Shown in pieces: positions 28,741 through 36,517 of a stretch of DNA of 64,000 nucleotides; positions within the stretch are counted from its first letter, which is position 1, and each line of letters opens with the position of its first letter. The notes under the pieces were generated by a model. That model did not search any database, was not told the DNA's origin, and worked only from the letters and a program-made list of their open reading frames with translations. The stretch comes from Shewanella eurypsychrophilus (GTDB lineage Bacteria > Pseudomonadota > Gammaproteobacteria > Enterobacterales > Shewanellaceae): NCBI RefSeq assembly GCF_007004545.3, contig NZ_CP045503.2, positions 3,008,501 to 3,072,500 on the forward strand. Direction: 5' to 3'. Position numbers and translations under genes: made by a program.

Positions 28741-29028
28741 TTAGTCTACTTTTATATTAATATGCTCTCGAGCCCGTTTTGGCGGGTAATGGCTTTCGCG
28801 ATAAGCTTTGATTACTTGTTCACCGTATTGACCATCTAAAGTTCCAACTATCCCTTCATTTCGCTCTGGCGCATCCATGTCTAATATCTGTAACTGTTTC
28901 ACCTGCAAATAGCTTTTATCCATTGGAAAATCATTTAACTCTGCGCAACCAAACAAACTCACGCCCATCAAGCACAATATAAAAGTCCGCTTGGACATTG
29001 ATTTACTGTATCTATCATAAAAACTCAT
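28741..29028 (-). CDS. Small lipoprotein in the tad locus, RcpB position
   Basis: This 95-residue protein has a lipoprotein signal, SKRTFILCLMGVSLFGC, with the lipid-acceptor cysteine near residue 28, followed by a short polar domain. The start at 29028 has GGAGA seven bases upstream; a second ATG ten codons later would give a shorter n-region. It follows the secretin gene by 16 bases, the place of rcpB in Aggregatibacter or cpaD in Caulobacter. I do not see sequence similarity to either, so only the location suggests a secretin accessory role. Confidence 0.75.
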   Translation of the reverse strand: MSFYDRYSKSMSKRTFILCLMGVSLFGCAELNDFPMDKSYLQVKQLQILDMDAPERNEGIVGTLDGQYGEQVIKAYRESHYPPKRAREHINIKVD

Positions 29029-29044
29029 GTCACTATCTCCAACT

Positions 29045-30493
29045 TTAAAGTGAATGACCGTACTTTTGCTTTGTACCGCTATTATCTACCTTAACTTCAC
29101 TTTCTACAGCTTCATAAGGTGTTTGGTGATGATCTGACTGGCTCTTCTTTTGCGACATTTGCCCTAACAGGTAAAATTCAACATCAGAAGGCGATACAAA
29201 ATCATCAGTGGGTAAAGAGATATTTTTACGATTGAATGGCCTAACTAAACGAGGTGTCACTAAAATAACAAGCTCACTCTGTCCACTCTTAAAGCTCTTA
29301 CTTGTGAATAACTGTCCCAATACCGGTATATCGCCTAAGCCTGGTAACTTATCTATATTCTCTCTGAGTGTATCGCTAATTAATCCACTGATAGCAATCG
29401 TTTGACCATCGGCTAATTCAACTGTAGTAGCCGTGGTACGCTTAACAATTGAAGGCACTATCAATGCTACATTCGACCCCCCACCCGATAGGGTCACAGA
29501 ATTAGCGTTACTGACTTCACTCACCATCACATTAAGGTTTAAGTTGATCTGTCCAGAGTCAAGCACTGTAGGAACAAACCGAACCCCTACACCAAAATCT
29601 CTATATTGAATAGTCGTAGAGCCATTTGTTCCTGGAACAGGAATGGGGAATTCCCCACCAGATAGAAACTCCGCCGATTGCCCGCTCATCGCAGTTACAT
29701 TCGGTTCTGCTAATACTTTTGCCAATCCATTTTGTTTAGCAACATCCAATGCAAAATTCATGAGTAGATTATCATTGAGATATCTGGCAAAAATACCTCG
29801 ACTATCTATCGCAGCAGCAGGATTTAAATCAAAAGCGCCGCCTCCACCAGCTACACCACCGGAAAAATTGTCTCCTTGGCTAAATATAAAAAATTTTGAG
29901 TCAAATTGCTTAGCCACTTCTCTTTGCACTTCAGCAATAACAACTTCAAGCATTACCTGATGATCCCCACCAACAGTCATCATATTTAACACGGTACTTT
30001 TGATTTTAGAGACTGACGCAGCTCGTGCGTATGCCTCAGCTAATTCGACGGCTGTGTTCATCTTCTGTAAATTCGAGGCTTGACCACTTATCAGTAATTG
30101 GCCTTGTGAGGTCTGCACACCTAATTTTTCAGAGGGAAGAAACTCATGCAGACGCATTTTCAAGCCATTAAGATCGTGAGTGATCTCAATGTCAATCACT
30201 TCGACAAGCTGCTCGTTTCTGTCCCAAATCATAATGTTGGTGCTACCCAGTTTTTTACCTAGAACATAGAGCTCATTGTTAGGCAGTAATTTGATATCAC
30301 CAATCTTTGGATTACCGACACTCACTCGGTGAACCGGATATCCAATCTTGAAAACTTTAGACTTAAAAATTGGAATATGTTTAATCTCTTTATCAATACC
30401 AGTTGGGCCGCCTGCATAACTTGAGAGGGAAATAAAAGATAAAAATATTGAACAAGTTGCTAGCCTCAGCAATCTAAGAATTAAACGTGCCAT
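29045..30493 (-). CDS. rcpA: Tad pilus outer-membrane secretin (RcpA/CpaC)
   Basis: The protein forms the outer-membrane channel for the Flp pilus. It has a signal peptide (RLLRLATCSIFLSFISLSSYA), an N-terminal secretin plug domain (IFKSKVFKIGYPVHRVSVGNP), a BON-like domain (VQTSQGQLLISGQASNLQKM) and the C-terminal secretin domain with SGGEFPIPVPG and TTVELADGQTIAISGLISD. The start at 30493 has CAGGAG six bases upstream; the open frame goes on 13 codons further without such a site. The length of 482 residues is normal for the family. Confidence 0.93.
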   Translation of the reverse strand: MARLILRLLRLATCSIFLSFISLSSYAGGPTGIDKEIKHIPIFKSKVFKIGYPVHRVSVGNPKIGDIKLLPNNELYVLGKKLGSTNIMIWDRNEQLVEVIDIEITHDLNGLKMRLHEFLPSEKLGVQTSQGQLLISGQASNLQKMNTAVELAEAYARAASVSKIKSTVLNMMTVGGDHQVMLEVVIAEVQREVAKQFDSKFFIFSQGDNFSGGVAGGGGAFDLNPAAAIDSRGIFARYLNDNLLMNFALDVAKQNGLAKVLAEPNVTAMSGQSAEFLSGGEFPIPVPGTNGSTTIQYRDFGVGVRFVPTVLDSGQINLNLNVMVSEVSNANSVTLSGGGSNVALIVPSIVKRTTATTVELADGQTIAISGLISDTLRENIDKLPGLGDIPVLGQLFTSKSFKSGQSELVILVTPRLVRPFNRKNISLPTDDFVSPSDVEFYLLGQMSQKKSQSDHHQTPYEAVESEVKVDNSGTKQKYGHSL

Positions 30494-30538
30494 GGTGCAC
30501 TCCTGTTTGACATTTATGGGACTCATTAACAACTAATG

Positions 30539-31351
30539 CTAATTACTGACCTTGATAACCTGCTCTTGCATCCCTTTTAATAGAAATACTTTAGATTTTG
30601 TCTCTGAAGGTAATCTAACAATAGCTTGTACTGACTGAGTTTTCGGCTCCGCCTCTTTTATCTGCTTTACATCAGGACCTTGTATCGATGCTAACTCTAC
30701 CTTGGTTGAATCATTTGGATTTCGTAACGCGAGTTGTAACTTACCCCGGCCTTTTGCAATCATAATAACTTCAGCTTGTCCAAGGGTTAACTCTAAAGTG
30801 ACAGCTCTGACTAATTTGGGTTTATTTTCATCGCTCGATGCCCGTTGATCGATAGCAAGTATTTTAACATTTGCTAATACCACATCCGTTTGCAATCGAC
30901 CATCTCTTTTGAAAAGATTTAACACATCAACACGGTTTCCTGGAAGCAGAAAACCAGCGACACCGATGACATCATTGACTCTGATGGTTACAGCTCTCAT
31001 CTGAGGGGAAATTAAACTTGCTAAGGTACTGCCTTCACCTTTTCGAGTCAGTCTCTCACTACGTAAAATCTCACCTGCATACAGGTTTTGCTTAACGACC
31101 ATGCCCTCTGCTTCCTCGAAGGACTTGATTGCAGTTTCAGGGATCACTGAATTTGGCATTGCTAGAAGCTTTAGATGTTTTCTCTCAAGTATTGCCCCCA
31201 AAGGAGCAACTGTAGCCATAGTAACAACCCCAGTTGTAGCTTGAGGTGAATTCGCTTCGGTATTTGACTTCAACCAGCTTTGAGCCAAGAAGACCGCCGC
31301 GACACCAAAAATCAATGACAGTAAGACAAATAAAATAGTTTTATTGTTCAT
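30539..31351 (-). CDS. rcpC: Tad pilus assembly protein RcpC/CpaB
   Basis: This is a 270-residue protein with an N-terminal membrane anchor (TILFVLLSLIFGVAAVFLAQSWL). A SAF/RcpC domain follows: TVAPLGAILERKHLKLLAMP, LYAGEILRSERLTRKGE and AVTIRVNDVIGVAGFLLPGNRVDVL. CpaB proteins are periplasmic partners of the secretin. The start at 31351 has AAGGAG six bases upstream, preferred over the TTG one codon earlier. It precedes the secretin gene by 45 bases. Confidence 0.92.
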   Translation of the reverse strand: MNNKTILFVLLSLIFGVAAVFLAQSWLKSNTEANSPQATTGVVTMATVAPLGAILERKHLKLLAMPNSVIPETAIKSFEEAEGMVVKQNLYAGEILRSERLTRKGEGSTLASLISPQMRAVTIRVNDVIGVAGFLLPGNRVDVLNLFKRDGRLQTDVVLANVKILAIDQRASSDENKPKLVRAVTLELTLGQAEVIMIAKGRGKLQLALRNPNDSTKVELASIQGPDVKQIKEAEPKTQSVQAIVRLPSETKSKVFLLKGMQEQVIKVSN

Positions 31352-31387
31352 CAAAAGCTCCTTGGATGCTCATTGATAGCGACTAAA

Positions 31388-32701
31388 TCACACAAAATAG
31401 ATAGACCAAGCTTCAGCAATCAAAGACTTAGTGACCTCTCGTTTTAAACCCATAAAGCTAATTTGATCTGACATGATGCCTAACAGATCTCTTGGATAAC
31501 ACGGGATCAAGGGCTTCTCAAAAAGTTGATGATATTCAACAAGAAGGTGTTGATATTCATCTTCACGACAAACCAAGTTTTGTTCCTCACATACTTGAAA
31601 CCATATTTTTCGATATAAGGGCTCATCTAATGCATCAAAGTGAATTTTGTAACCTAGTCTTCTTAAAAATGCATCATCAACAAGCTCATTAGGATCCAGA
31701 TTAGTAGAGAAAAGTAAAATAAGCTCAAAAGGGATCTCAAAATGTTCACCTGATTGCAATGCAAGAAAATCTCTCCTCTCTTCCATAGGGATAATCCAAC
31801 GATTAAACAATTGTTTAGCACTAATTTTCTGCCTACCTAAGTCATCCAGTAATAAAATTCCATTATTGGCCTTTAATTGTATTGGTGCCATATAGGTTCT
31901 ACTGTGACTATCGAATTGTACTTCAAGCATCTCAGCAGTTAACTCTCCACCAGTGATCCTTAATGGCCGCTTGCATTTTATCCATCTAGGATCATGACCT
32001 TGAACCAGGTCTAATTGATTATTTGAAGCTTCATCGTCTATCCTATGATGAAGTTGAGGATCATATACTTGAATAATTTCATTGCCGATTGAAATGGCAT
32101 ACGGAATTAGCACCGAATCACCTAAGGTTGAATTTAAATTACGACAGAGGTAGCTCTTACCTGTGCCTGGAGGACCATAGATTAGAACCGGTCGACTTGA
32201 ATTCAATGCGGGACCAATTTTATGCAATAATTCATTAGGTAAAACTAATGCCTTCAATCCATTCTGTAGCATTTCAAATGTTATCGCTTTTCGTCGACTA
32301 GACTGTTTACAGCAGATCTCTGAATATTGAGCCAACGGGACTGGAACTAACCCTCTGTAGCCACTTTTAGCAGAAGCTTGCTTAGCATACTCACTACCAC
32401 TATGGCTTAACGCATATCGCATTTGCCCATCTGCAGTAGATTGCCGGTTTTCAACCCATGCAAGTTGCTTAGCGCTATCCAAAAGCTCTTGTACGATCCC
32501 GCCTGTTATCCCCATAAAAGAGACAATGTCTGCTTTAATTAACACCCCTCCAGCAAGTAAATGCTTGAGCATTAATTCGATTAAAATAGATTCTTGTATA
32601 CCTGTTTGCGCTATCGTTTTAGCTCTAGGTGCTAGCTCTGAATTGTTTAATTGATCAAGTTTCTGAGGTTCTAGTGGATCATCGGTGCTAAGTCTCAGCA
32701 T
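31388..32701 (-). CDS. AAA+ ATPase of unknown role inside the tad locus
   Basis: This 437-residue protein has Walker A YGPPGTGKSYL near residue 180, Walker B GILLLDDLG near 285 and a sensor-type LILLFSTNLDP. The C-terminal region (CYPRDLLGIMSDQISFM) resembles the lid of MoxR- or DnaC-like AAA+ proteins. The N-terminal about 140 residues may be a winged-helix region (LLAGGVLIKADIVSFMGITGGIVQELL). The start at 32701 has GGGGAA seven bases upstream and lies two bases past the prepilin peptidase stop. It is not a standard Tad component in Aggregatibacter or Caulobacter. A chaperone or regulatory role is inference. Confidence 0.8.
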   Translation of the reverse strand: MLRLSTDDPLEPQKLDQLNNSELAPRAKTIAQTGIQESILIELMLKHLLAGGVLIKADIVSFMGITGGIVQELLDSAKQLAWVENRQSTADGQMRYALSHSGSEYAKQASAKSGYRGLVPVPLAQYSEICCKQSSRRKAITFEMLQNGLKALVLPNELLHKIGPALNSSRPVLIYGPPGTGKSYLCRNLNSTLGDSVLIPYAISIGNEIIQVYDPQLHHRIDDEASNNQLDLVQGHDPRWIKCKRPLRITGGELTAEMLEVQFDSHSRTYMAPIQLKANNGILLLDDLGRQKISAKQLFNRWIIPMEERRDFLALQSGEHFEIPFELILLFSTNLDPNELVDDAFLRRLGYKIHFDALDEPLYRKIWFQVCEEQNLVCREDEYQHLLVEYHQLFEKPLIPCYPRDLLGIMSDQISFMGLKREVTKSLIAEAWSIYFV

Positions 32702-32703
32702 TG

Positions 32704-33279
32704 TTATATTCCCCACAGACCAAGATATTGATTCCAGTTAAAATAAAGCTCTAATATTTCGCTATCCAATGAGCAAGCCCATAACCAACCAATCGCTAAA
32801 GCGGGAGCATATGGCACCCGCTGACCCGCTGCTTCATCCGCTTCTGGTTTAAAATAACTTTGTAGATAGATACAGTCCCAATAACGTTTAAGTGTCTTGG
32901 CCAAACCAAGGAACCCTGTTTTCCAGATGATAAGAATGAGACTAGTTCCTGCTCCTGCGACGATGCCATAAACAATACTTGAGAATAGTAATTGAGGCCC
33001 CATTAAGGCACCAATCCCCATCATTAACTTAATATCACCAGCACCTAAGATTCGGAATAAGAAAGTCGGGAAAAGAATGATAAATGCTAAACCAAAACCA
33101 AATGTGGCCATTAGAACACCGGCGAGTTGTGCGAAATAGGCGTTTATTGCAAACCCACAAAATATGGCTAAGAGACAAAGTTTATTAGGGATCTTTTCTT
33201 GATACAGATCCATCACTATTGCAGATGTAAAAAATAGACCCGATAAGATAAGCTGAAGAGTTAATTGTGTGTCCGTCAT
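32704..33279 (-). CDS. tadV: Flp prepilin peptidase (TadV/CpaA, A24 family)
   Basis: This membrane aspartic protease removes the leader of Flp and the TadE-like pseudopilins. Both catalytic sites are visible: an aspartate in AIVMDLYQEKIPNKLC and the GxGD-type ILGAGDIKLMMGIGALMG. It has about six membrane segments and 191 residues, the short form without methyltransferase domain, as usual for TadV. It is the second gene after flp, separated by 91 bases that contain an attenuator-like hairpin. Confidence 0.92.
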   Translation of the reverse strand: MTDTQLTLQLILSGLFFTSAIVMDLYQEKIPNKLCLLAIFCGFAINAYFAQLAGVLMATFGFGLAFIILFPTFLFRILGAGDIKLMMGIGALMGPQLLFSSIVYGIVAGAGTSLILIIWKTGFLGLAKTLKRYWDCIYLQSYFKPEADEAAGQRVPYAPALAIGWLWACSLDSEILELYFNWNQYLGLWGI

Positions 33280-33311
33280 AATCTGTCTCCGTAGACGTAA
33301 TCACAAAGAAA

Positions 33312-33328
33312 CAGATTTAGAAAATCTG
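33312..33328 (-). terminator. Attenuator-like hairpin between flp and tadV
   Basis: On the minus strand CAGATTT-TCT-AAATCTG is followed by TTTCTTTG. The stem is AT-rich and the T-tract is broken, so it should be a leaky terminator. This would let the major pilin be made in excess over the assembly proteins, as commonly proposed for pilin operons. Confidence 0.55.
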
Positions 33329-33370
33329 CCCACTTCCATATGGGCTATTCTTAATTTCAAAGAATTGTTT

Positions 33371-33571
33371 CTAAGAACCTGAAGTACAGTCACTGCTCGC
33401 ACCCGTTACGGCCGATGCTAGACAATTCAACTTAGCTGTAGCATTAGAACCTAGTTGATTAAAAGCTGCGATCATTCCACCAACCACCAGTCCGCCAGCA
33501 ATTGCATATTCAACTGCCGTTAGTCCACTTTCGTCTTCTATAAAATCTATTAGTGTTTGTTTAATGTTCAT
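33371..33571 (-). CDS. flp: Flp major pilin
   Basis: The 66-residue prepilin has the Flp signature ESGLTAVEYAIAGGLV. Cleavage after Gly16 gives a mature pilin of about 50 residues that begins LTAVEY, with Glu at +5 and Tyr at +6 as required. The hydrophobic helix reaches residue 40. The C-terminal tail holds two cysteines (50 and 62) that could form a disulfide. The start at 33571 has GGAGA eight bases upstream; ten further in-frame codons are not used. It is the first gene of the tad locus, and only one flp copy is present. Confidence 0.93.
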   Translation of the reverse strand: MNIKQTLIDFIEDESGLTAVEYAIAGGLVVGGMIAAFNQLGSNATAKLNCLASAVTGASSDCTSGS

Positions 33572-33630
33572 GAGTTTTATCTCCAAATTTAACATCGGCA
33601 CACGGCCAAAGACTTTTCATTGAACTTTTA

Positions 33631-33662
33631 TAAGTGAAAGTGCTAGAACTTGTATTCACTTA
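33631..33662. promoter_or_regulatory. Inverted repeat upstream of flp, possible operator
   Basis: TAAGTGAA at 33631-33638 and TTCACTTA at 33655-33662 are exact reverse complements with a 16-base gap. The centre lies 75 bases before the flp start codon, a typical place for a regulator dimer to act on the tad promoter. No regulator gene is adjacent, so the binding protein is unknown. Confidence 0.4.
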
Positions 33663-33919
33663 CTCATCTGCCTTAAGTGCTAAGTTTCAGAACATTTAAA
33701 GCTAACTTAAAAGTAGCAAATACATTCCGCGGTCTCTATGTGGAAAAAATAAGTGATCTAATAACAATTAATGACAGTGTCCGTTTATATGTTTTTTGTG
33801 AGTTTAGACGTGAGATTATAGATAAAGAAGTTATGTAACTACAGCTTAATGCATCAACCCAAAAACATATCCTCTGTAAAAACAAGGCGTTAAACAAGAG
33901 CAGAGCTAAGAGCATAAAC

Positions 33920-33937
33920 AAATATGACAAATATGAC
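33920..33937. repeat. Tandem direct repeat AAATATGAC
   Basis: Two head-to-tail copies of a nine-base unit, followed by AAATT, lie in AT-rich intergenic DNA. Chance is possible. Confidence 0.3.
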
Positions 33938-34230
33938 AAATTGAAAATTTATCAACCTAAATAAAATCAGATCAAACATTTAATCAGTTATAACATCAAA
34001 CAGGAGAATTAATTGATCAAAAATCACAAGAAGAGCCTTGGTGTACAAGCCATTTAAGGTGATTACTGAATATATGTATTATTAATATCGGATTAAAATA
34101 GTTTTCACTCGAGCTTTAGTAATATTCGAATGAAATCAAATTATGGATGGGTAATTAGTTACTTTCTCTGTACTCGAAACTTTGTGAAAGTTAGTACATC
34201 TCTAGTGAGTCTAGTGGTAAAAACGAGATA

Positions 34231-34249
34231 GTGCTATTTTTAATAGCAC
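34231..34249 (-). terminator. Hairpin after the HTH gene
   Basis: GTGCTATT-N3-AATAGCAC is a perfect 8-base-pair stem about 40 bases after the stop of the gene ending at 34291. A T-run follows about seven bases later on the minus strand. It is a probable but not ideal terminator. Confidence 0.5.
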
Positions 34250-34290
34250 AGGTTACTTTTCAGTATTACTTTTATGCTTACTCTCTGGTC

Positions 34291-34704
34291 TTACCCTGCA
34301 TAGCCTAAACGTTCAACAATTCGATAAATATTACTTATCTCATAACTGACACCAAAACTTTCCAAAATATAGGATTGGATTTCACTTCCATGCAGCTTTT
34401 CTGCCTCACTACTGGTTATTCTGTGCTTTATAAAAACTGATAACTGTTTAAGTTGCTCACTGGTTAACGCTGCAGGTCTCCCGATATGCTTCTTATCTTT
34501 TAATCCATCTAAGCCATAGCTTAGGTAGTTACTCACCCACTTATTGACACTTGTACGACTCACTTTTAGATAATCTGATATTTGATATCGGGATTTCCCT
34601 TCGTGAAAATGCAATAGAGCCAATAATTTCAATCTCATTCTTGCATTTTTTTCTTGGCGAATAAGCTTCATAAAATCTGGGGTATCTAAGCTATCATTAA
34701 TCAT
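34291..34704 (-). CDS. Stand-alone IS630-type helix-turn-helix protein
   Basis: The 137 residues match the N-terminal DNA-binding part of IS630/Tc1-type transposases. A first HTH is seen in FHEGKSRYQISDYLKVSRTSVNKWVSNYLSYGLDGLKDKKHIGRPAALT, and a second winged helix ends at VSYEISNIYRIVERLGYAG. The protein then stops. No DDE catalytic domain follows in any frame I checked, and no terminal repeats are seen. The start codon overlaps the stop of the L,D-transpeptidase gene (ATGA), so it is translationally coupled to it. It may be a domesticated regulator or simply a transposase remnant. Confidence 0.75.
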   Translation of the reverse strand: MINDSLDTPDFMKLIRQEKNARMRLKLLALLHFHEGKSRYQISDYLKVSRTSVNKWVSNYLSYGLDGLKDKKHIGRPAALTSEQLKQLSVFIKHRITSSEAEKLHGSEIQSYILESFGVSYEISNIYRIVERLGYAG

Positions 34705-36155
34705 TTCCCCTCCTCACGATCAAGATTATAGATATCGGCCCTAAACTGCAGCTTGCCCAGCTCATCAACCCAACTAGTATGATAAGTAATGTAAACTGGC
34801 AATTGCTCTGGTAATTTAAAAATGTGTGTGGAGTGATCTGAAAGAGCTGCATAAATATTCTTTAAGCGTTTATCGCTACGCATCAGATAGTCAGATAATC
34901 CCTTTGGATCAGAGACGCGAATACAACCATGGCTTAATGCACGATTATAGCTAAAAAACAAAGATTTAGTTGGTGTATCATGTAAGAAGATAGTGTCTTT
35001 ATTTGGAATGGTAAAACGATAACGACCAAGTGCATTTTTAGGCCCTGGCGATTGTATCAACTGATGGTTTGTCAATAGCCCACTGAGTGACGACCCACTC
35101 ACATTATTCATATCCACAAGCGTAAAATCGTCTAACTTTCTTAACTTAAAGTTTTGATGCTGCAGGTAACCAGGTTGTCTTATATCACGTGGAATAAGTT
35201 CTTTACTTACTATACTCCAAGGAGGCGTCCAGCTAGGATTCACAGTTAACTGAGTCAAAGCAGTGTTCATTGTCGGCGTCGGTGTTTGAGGTTTTCCCAC
35301 AATAACCTTCATATCTAACACATTATCTTCTTTTTCTAACAATTTTAACTCAAAAGCTGGAATATTGATTTTCACATATCTACTGGGTAAAGCGCTGGGT
35401 AATTTAAACCAGCGCCATAAATTAAGTTGCATTAGAGTAACACGCTGTTGTGGAGTGACATTCAGCAAACCTGTCGTAAGTGTATTTAATTCACCATTAG
35501 CCTCAATACCATGGCGTTTTTGAAAGTTTTCAACACCTTTAATTAAACTCGGATCAAATATCGATGCTCTAACTGATAAAGGTTCAAAGGAGTTTAAGTC
35601 GCCTAAGTCTGCTAGCCGTTGCCTTAAAAGGAATATGTTGTTGTTACTTTGCCCTAGCCTGAAGTCCTCAGTTTTAAGTTGACTCCAACTCCTATTCACT
35701 AAAACTTTATAACGCCTTATCATACCTCTTAAACGAGAAACGCCATCATAGGGAGGGACCAACTTGGTGATATGCTCTGCAAAAGTATGCTCCTCAATCA
35801 CTTCCCCCCTATTTGGTGATTCAAATGATTCAGAGTCTGTACTTATCCGTTGAATTTTATCTAAAAAATATATTGCAGCCTTGGTATAAGCACGATCTTG
35901 TTCTTCTTGCGTTGGTTTTCCTTCATCAAATTTCTGAGAATTTAAAAAAGTGGCAATTTCAATACCTAAATCATCCATTAACAAGCTAAAACTAACACCT
36001 TGTAATGTTAAACCAAATTCGTCAAACCAGATTAACTCCCCATCATTTGATTGATAAACATCTGTTGCTGTAATAGTTCGAGTTGATGAGAAGCTAGGAG
36101 CAGTGAACATCAACGTATAGAAGATTAAAGTGATCAAAATTGCATTTTTTTTCAT
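34701..36155 (-). CDS. Periplasmic L,D-transpeptidase (YcbB/LdtD-like)
   Basis: The 484-residue protein has a signal peptide (ILITLIFYTLMFTAPSFS), a peptidoglycan-binding helical domain (LIKGVENFQKRHGIEANGELNTLT, about residues 195-225) and a C-terminal YkuD domain. The catalytic motif is SHGCIRV with His409 and Cys411, preceded by HDTPTKSLF. Such enzymes make 3-3 crosslinks in peptidoglycan or attach proteins to it. The start has AGGAGG upstream. It is the first gene of a two-gene unit with the HTH protein and is divergent from the sulfatase/sulfotransferase operon. The exact LdtD orthology is not certain. Confidence 0.9.
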   Translation of the reverse strand: MKKNAILITLIFYTLMFTAPSFSSTRTITATDVYQSNDGELIWFDEFGLTLQGVSFSLLMDDLGIEIATFLNSQKFDEGKPTQEEQDRAYTKAAIYFLDKIQRISTDSESFESPNRGEVIEEHTFAEHITKLVPPYDGVSRLRGMIRRYKVLVNRSWSQLKTEDFRLGQSNNNIFLLRQRLADLGDLNSFEPLSVRASIFDPSLIKGVENFQKRHGIEANGELNTLTTGLLNVTPQQRVTLMQLNLWRWFKLPSALPSRYVKINIPAFELKLLEKEDNVLDMKVIVGKPQTPTPTMNTALTQLTVNPSWTPPWSIVSKELIPRDIRQPGYLQHQNFKLRKLDDFTLVDMNNVSGSSLSGLLTNHQLIQSPGPKNALGRYRFTIPNKDTIFLHDTPTKSLFFSYNRALSHGCIRVSDPKGLSDYLMRSDKRLKNIYAALSDHSTHIFKLPEQLPVYITYHTSWVDELGKLQFRADIYNLDREEGK

Positions 36156-36517
36156 CTTCAGCCTCCTGCGTTAATTTAAAGAAGCCCAAATCAATATTAA
36201 CTCTGAAATTTATAGACTCTTAAAACCAGGTTGAATTATCACAAGTAAAACAACATATTAAAAACATAGCCCTCTTAAATCATTTACAGAAAAATCTTGA
36301 AAGGCTACTGGTTACATATATAAGATTTAGTACATAACGTCATAGATTACAAACTTCAACAAATTTGGTTAGTACAGTTTTTTTATCCAAAATACCTATG
36401 TGTCCACAAGTTGCAACTATACTTTCTTAAGATAATTAATCTATTCGTGTAGTGAAAAATTGTAGCTAACCCCGTTAGCTGATTTATCACTTCATATCGT
36501 TTGTTTAGGATATGTTC
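36156..36517. other. Divergent intergenic region between the transpeptidase and the sulfo/phospho-transfer operon
   Basis: The 362 bases are strongly AT-rich and hold no gene that I can support. They must contain two divergent promoters. The clearest element is the palindrome at 36464-36480, close to the plus-strand operon. No terminal inverted repeats of a mobile element were seen. Confidence 0.5.
36464..36480. promoter_or_regulatory. Perfect inverted repeat upstream of the sulfo/phospho-transfer operon
   Basis: AGCTAAC-CCC-GTTAGCT is a 7-base-pair perfect dyad, 37 bases before the first start codon of the operon. The position suits an operator or a short leader hairpin. It stands out in otherwise AT-rich DNA. 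The HTH protein encoded about 1.8 kb away is one possible binder, which is speculation. Confidence 0.4.

Larger units (their letters stand above)
33572..34290. other. Long AT-rich intergenic region upstream of flp
   Basis: These 719 bases separate flp from the HTH/L,D-transpeptidase unit. I see no convincing gene. A 67-codon open frame on the minus strand (33736-33939) has low-complexity hydrophobic content and is rejected. The region holds the flp promoter, an 8-base inverted repeat at 33631-33662, a tandem repeat of AAATATGAC at 33920-33937, and a terminator hairpin at 34231-34249. A regulatory RNA could be hidden here but cannot be shown by eye. Confidence 0.5.

Noticed and set aside
33736..33939. 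67-codon open frame on the minus strand upstream of flp
   Set aside because: The product is mostly Leu/Phe/Ser with no domain, the region is AT-rich, and no convincing ribosome-binding site or family resemblance is seen.
34014..34058. Fourteen-codon plus-strand frame starting TTG after an AGGAG
   Set aside because: The ribosome-binding site is good but the peptide is too short to support, and the TTG start makes chance likely.
34291..34704. Complete IS630 insertion sequence
   Set aside because: Only the DNA-binding modules are present. There is no DDE domain, no terminal inverted repeats and no TA duplication that I can see.
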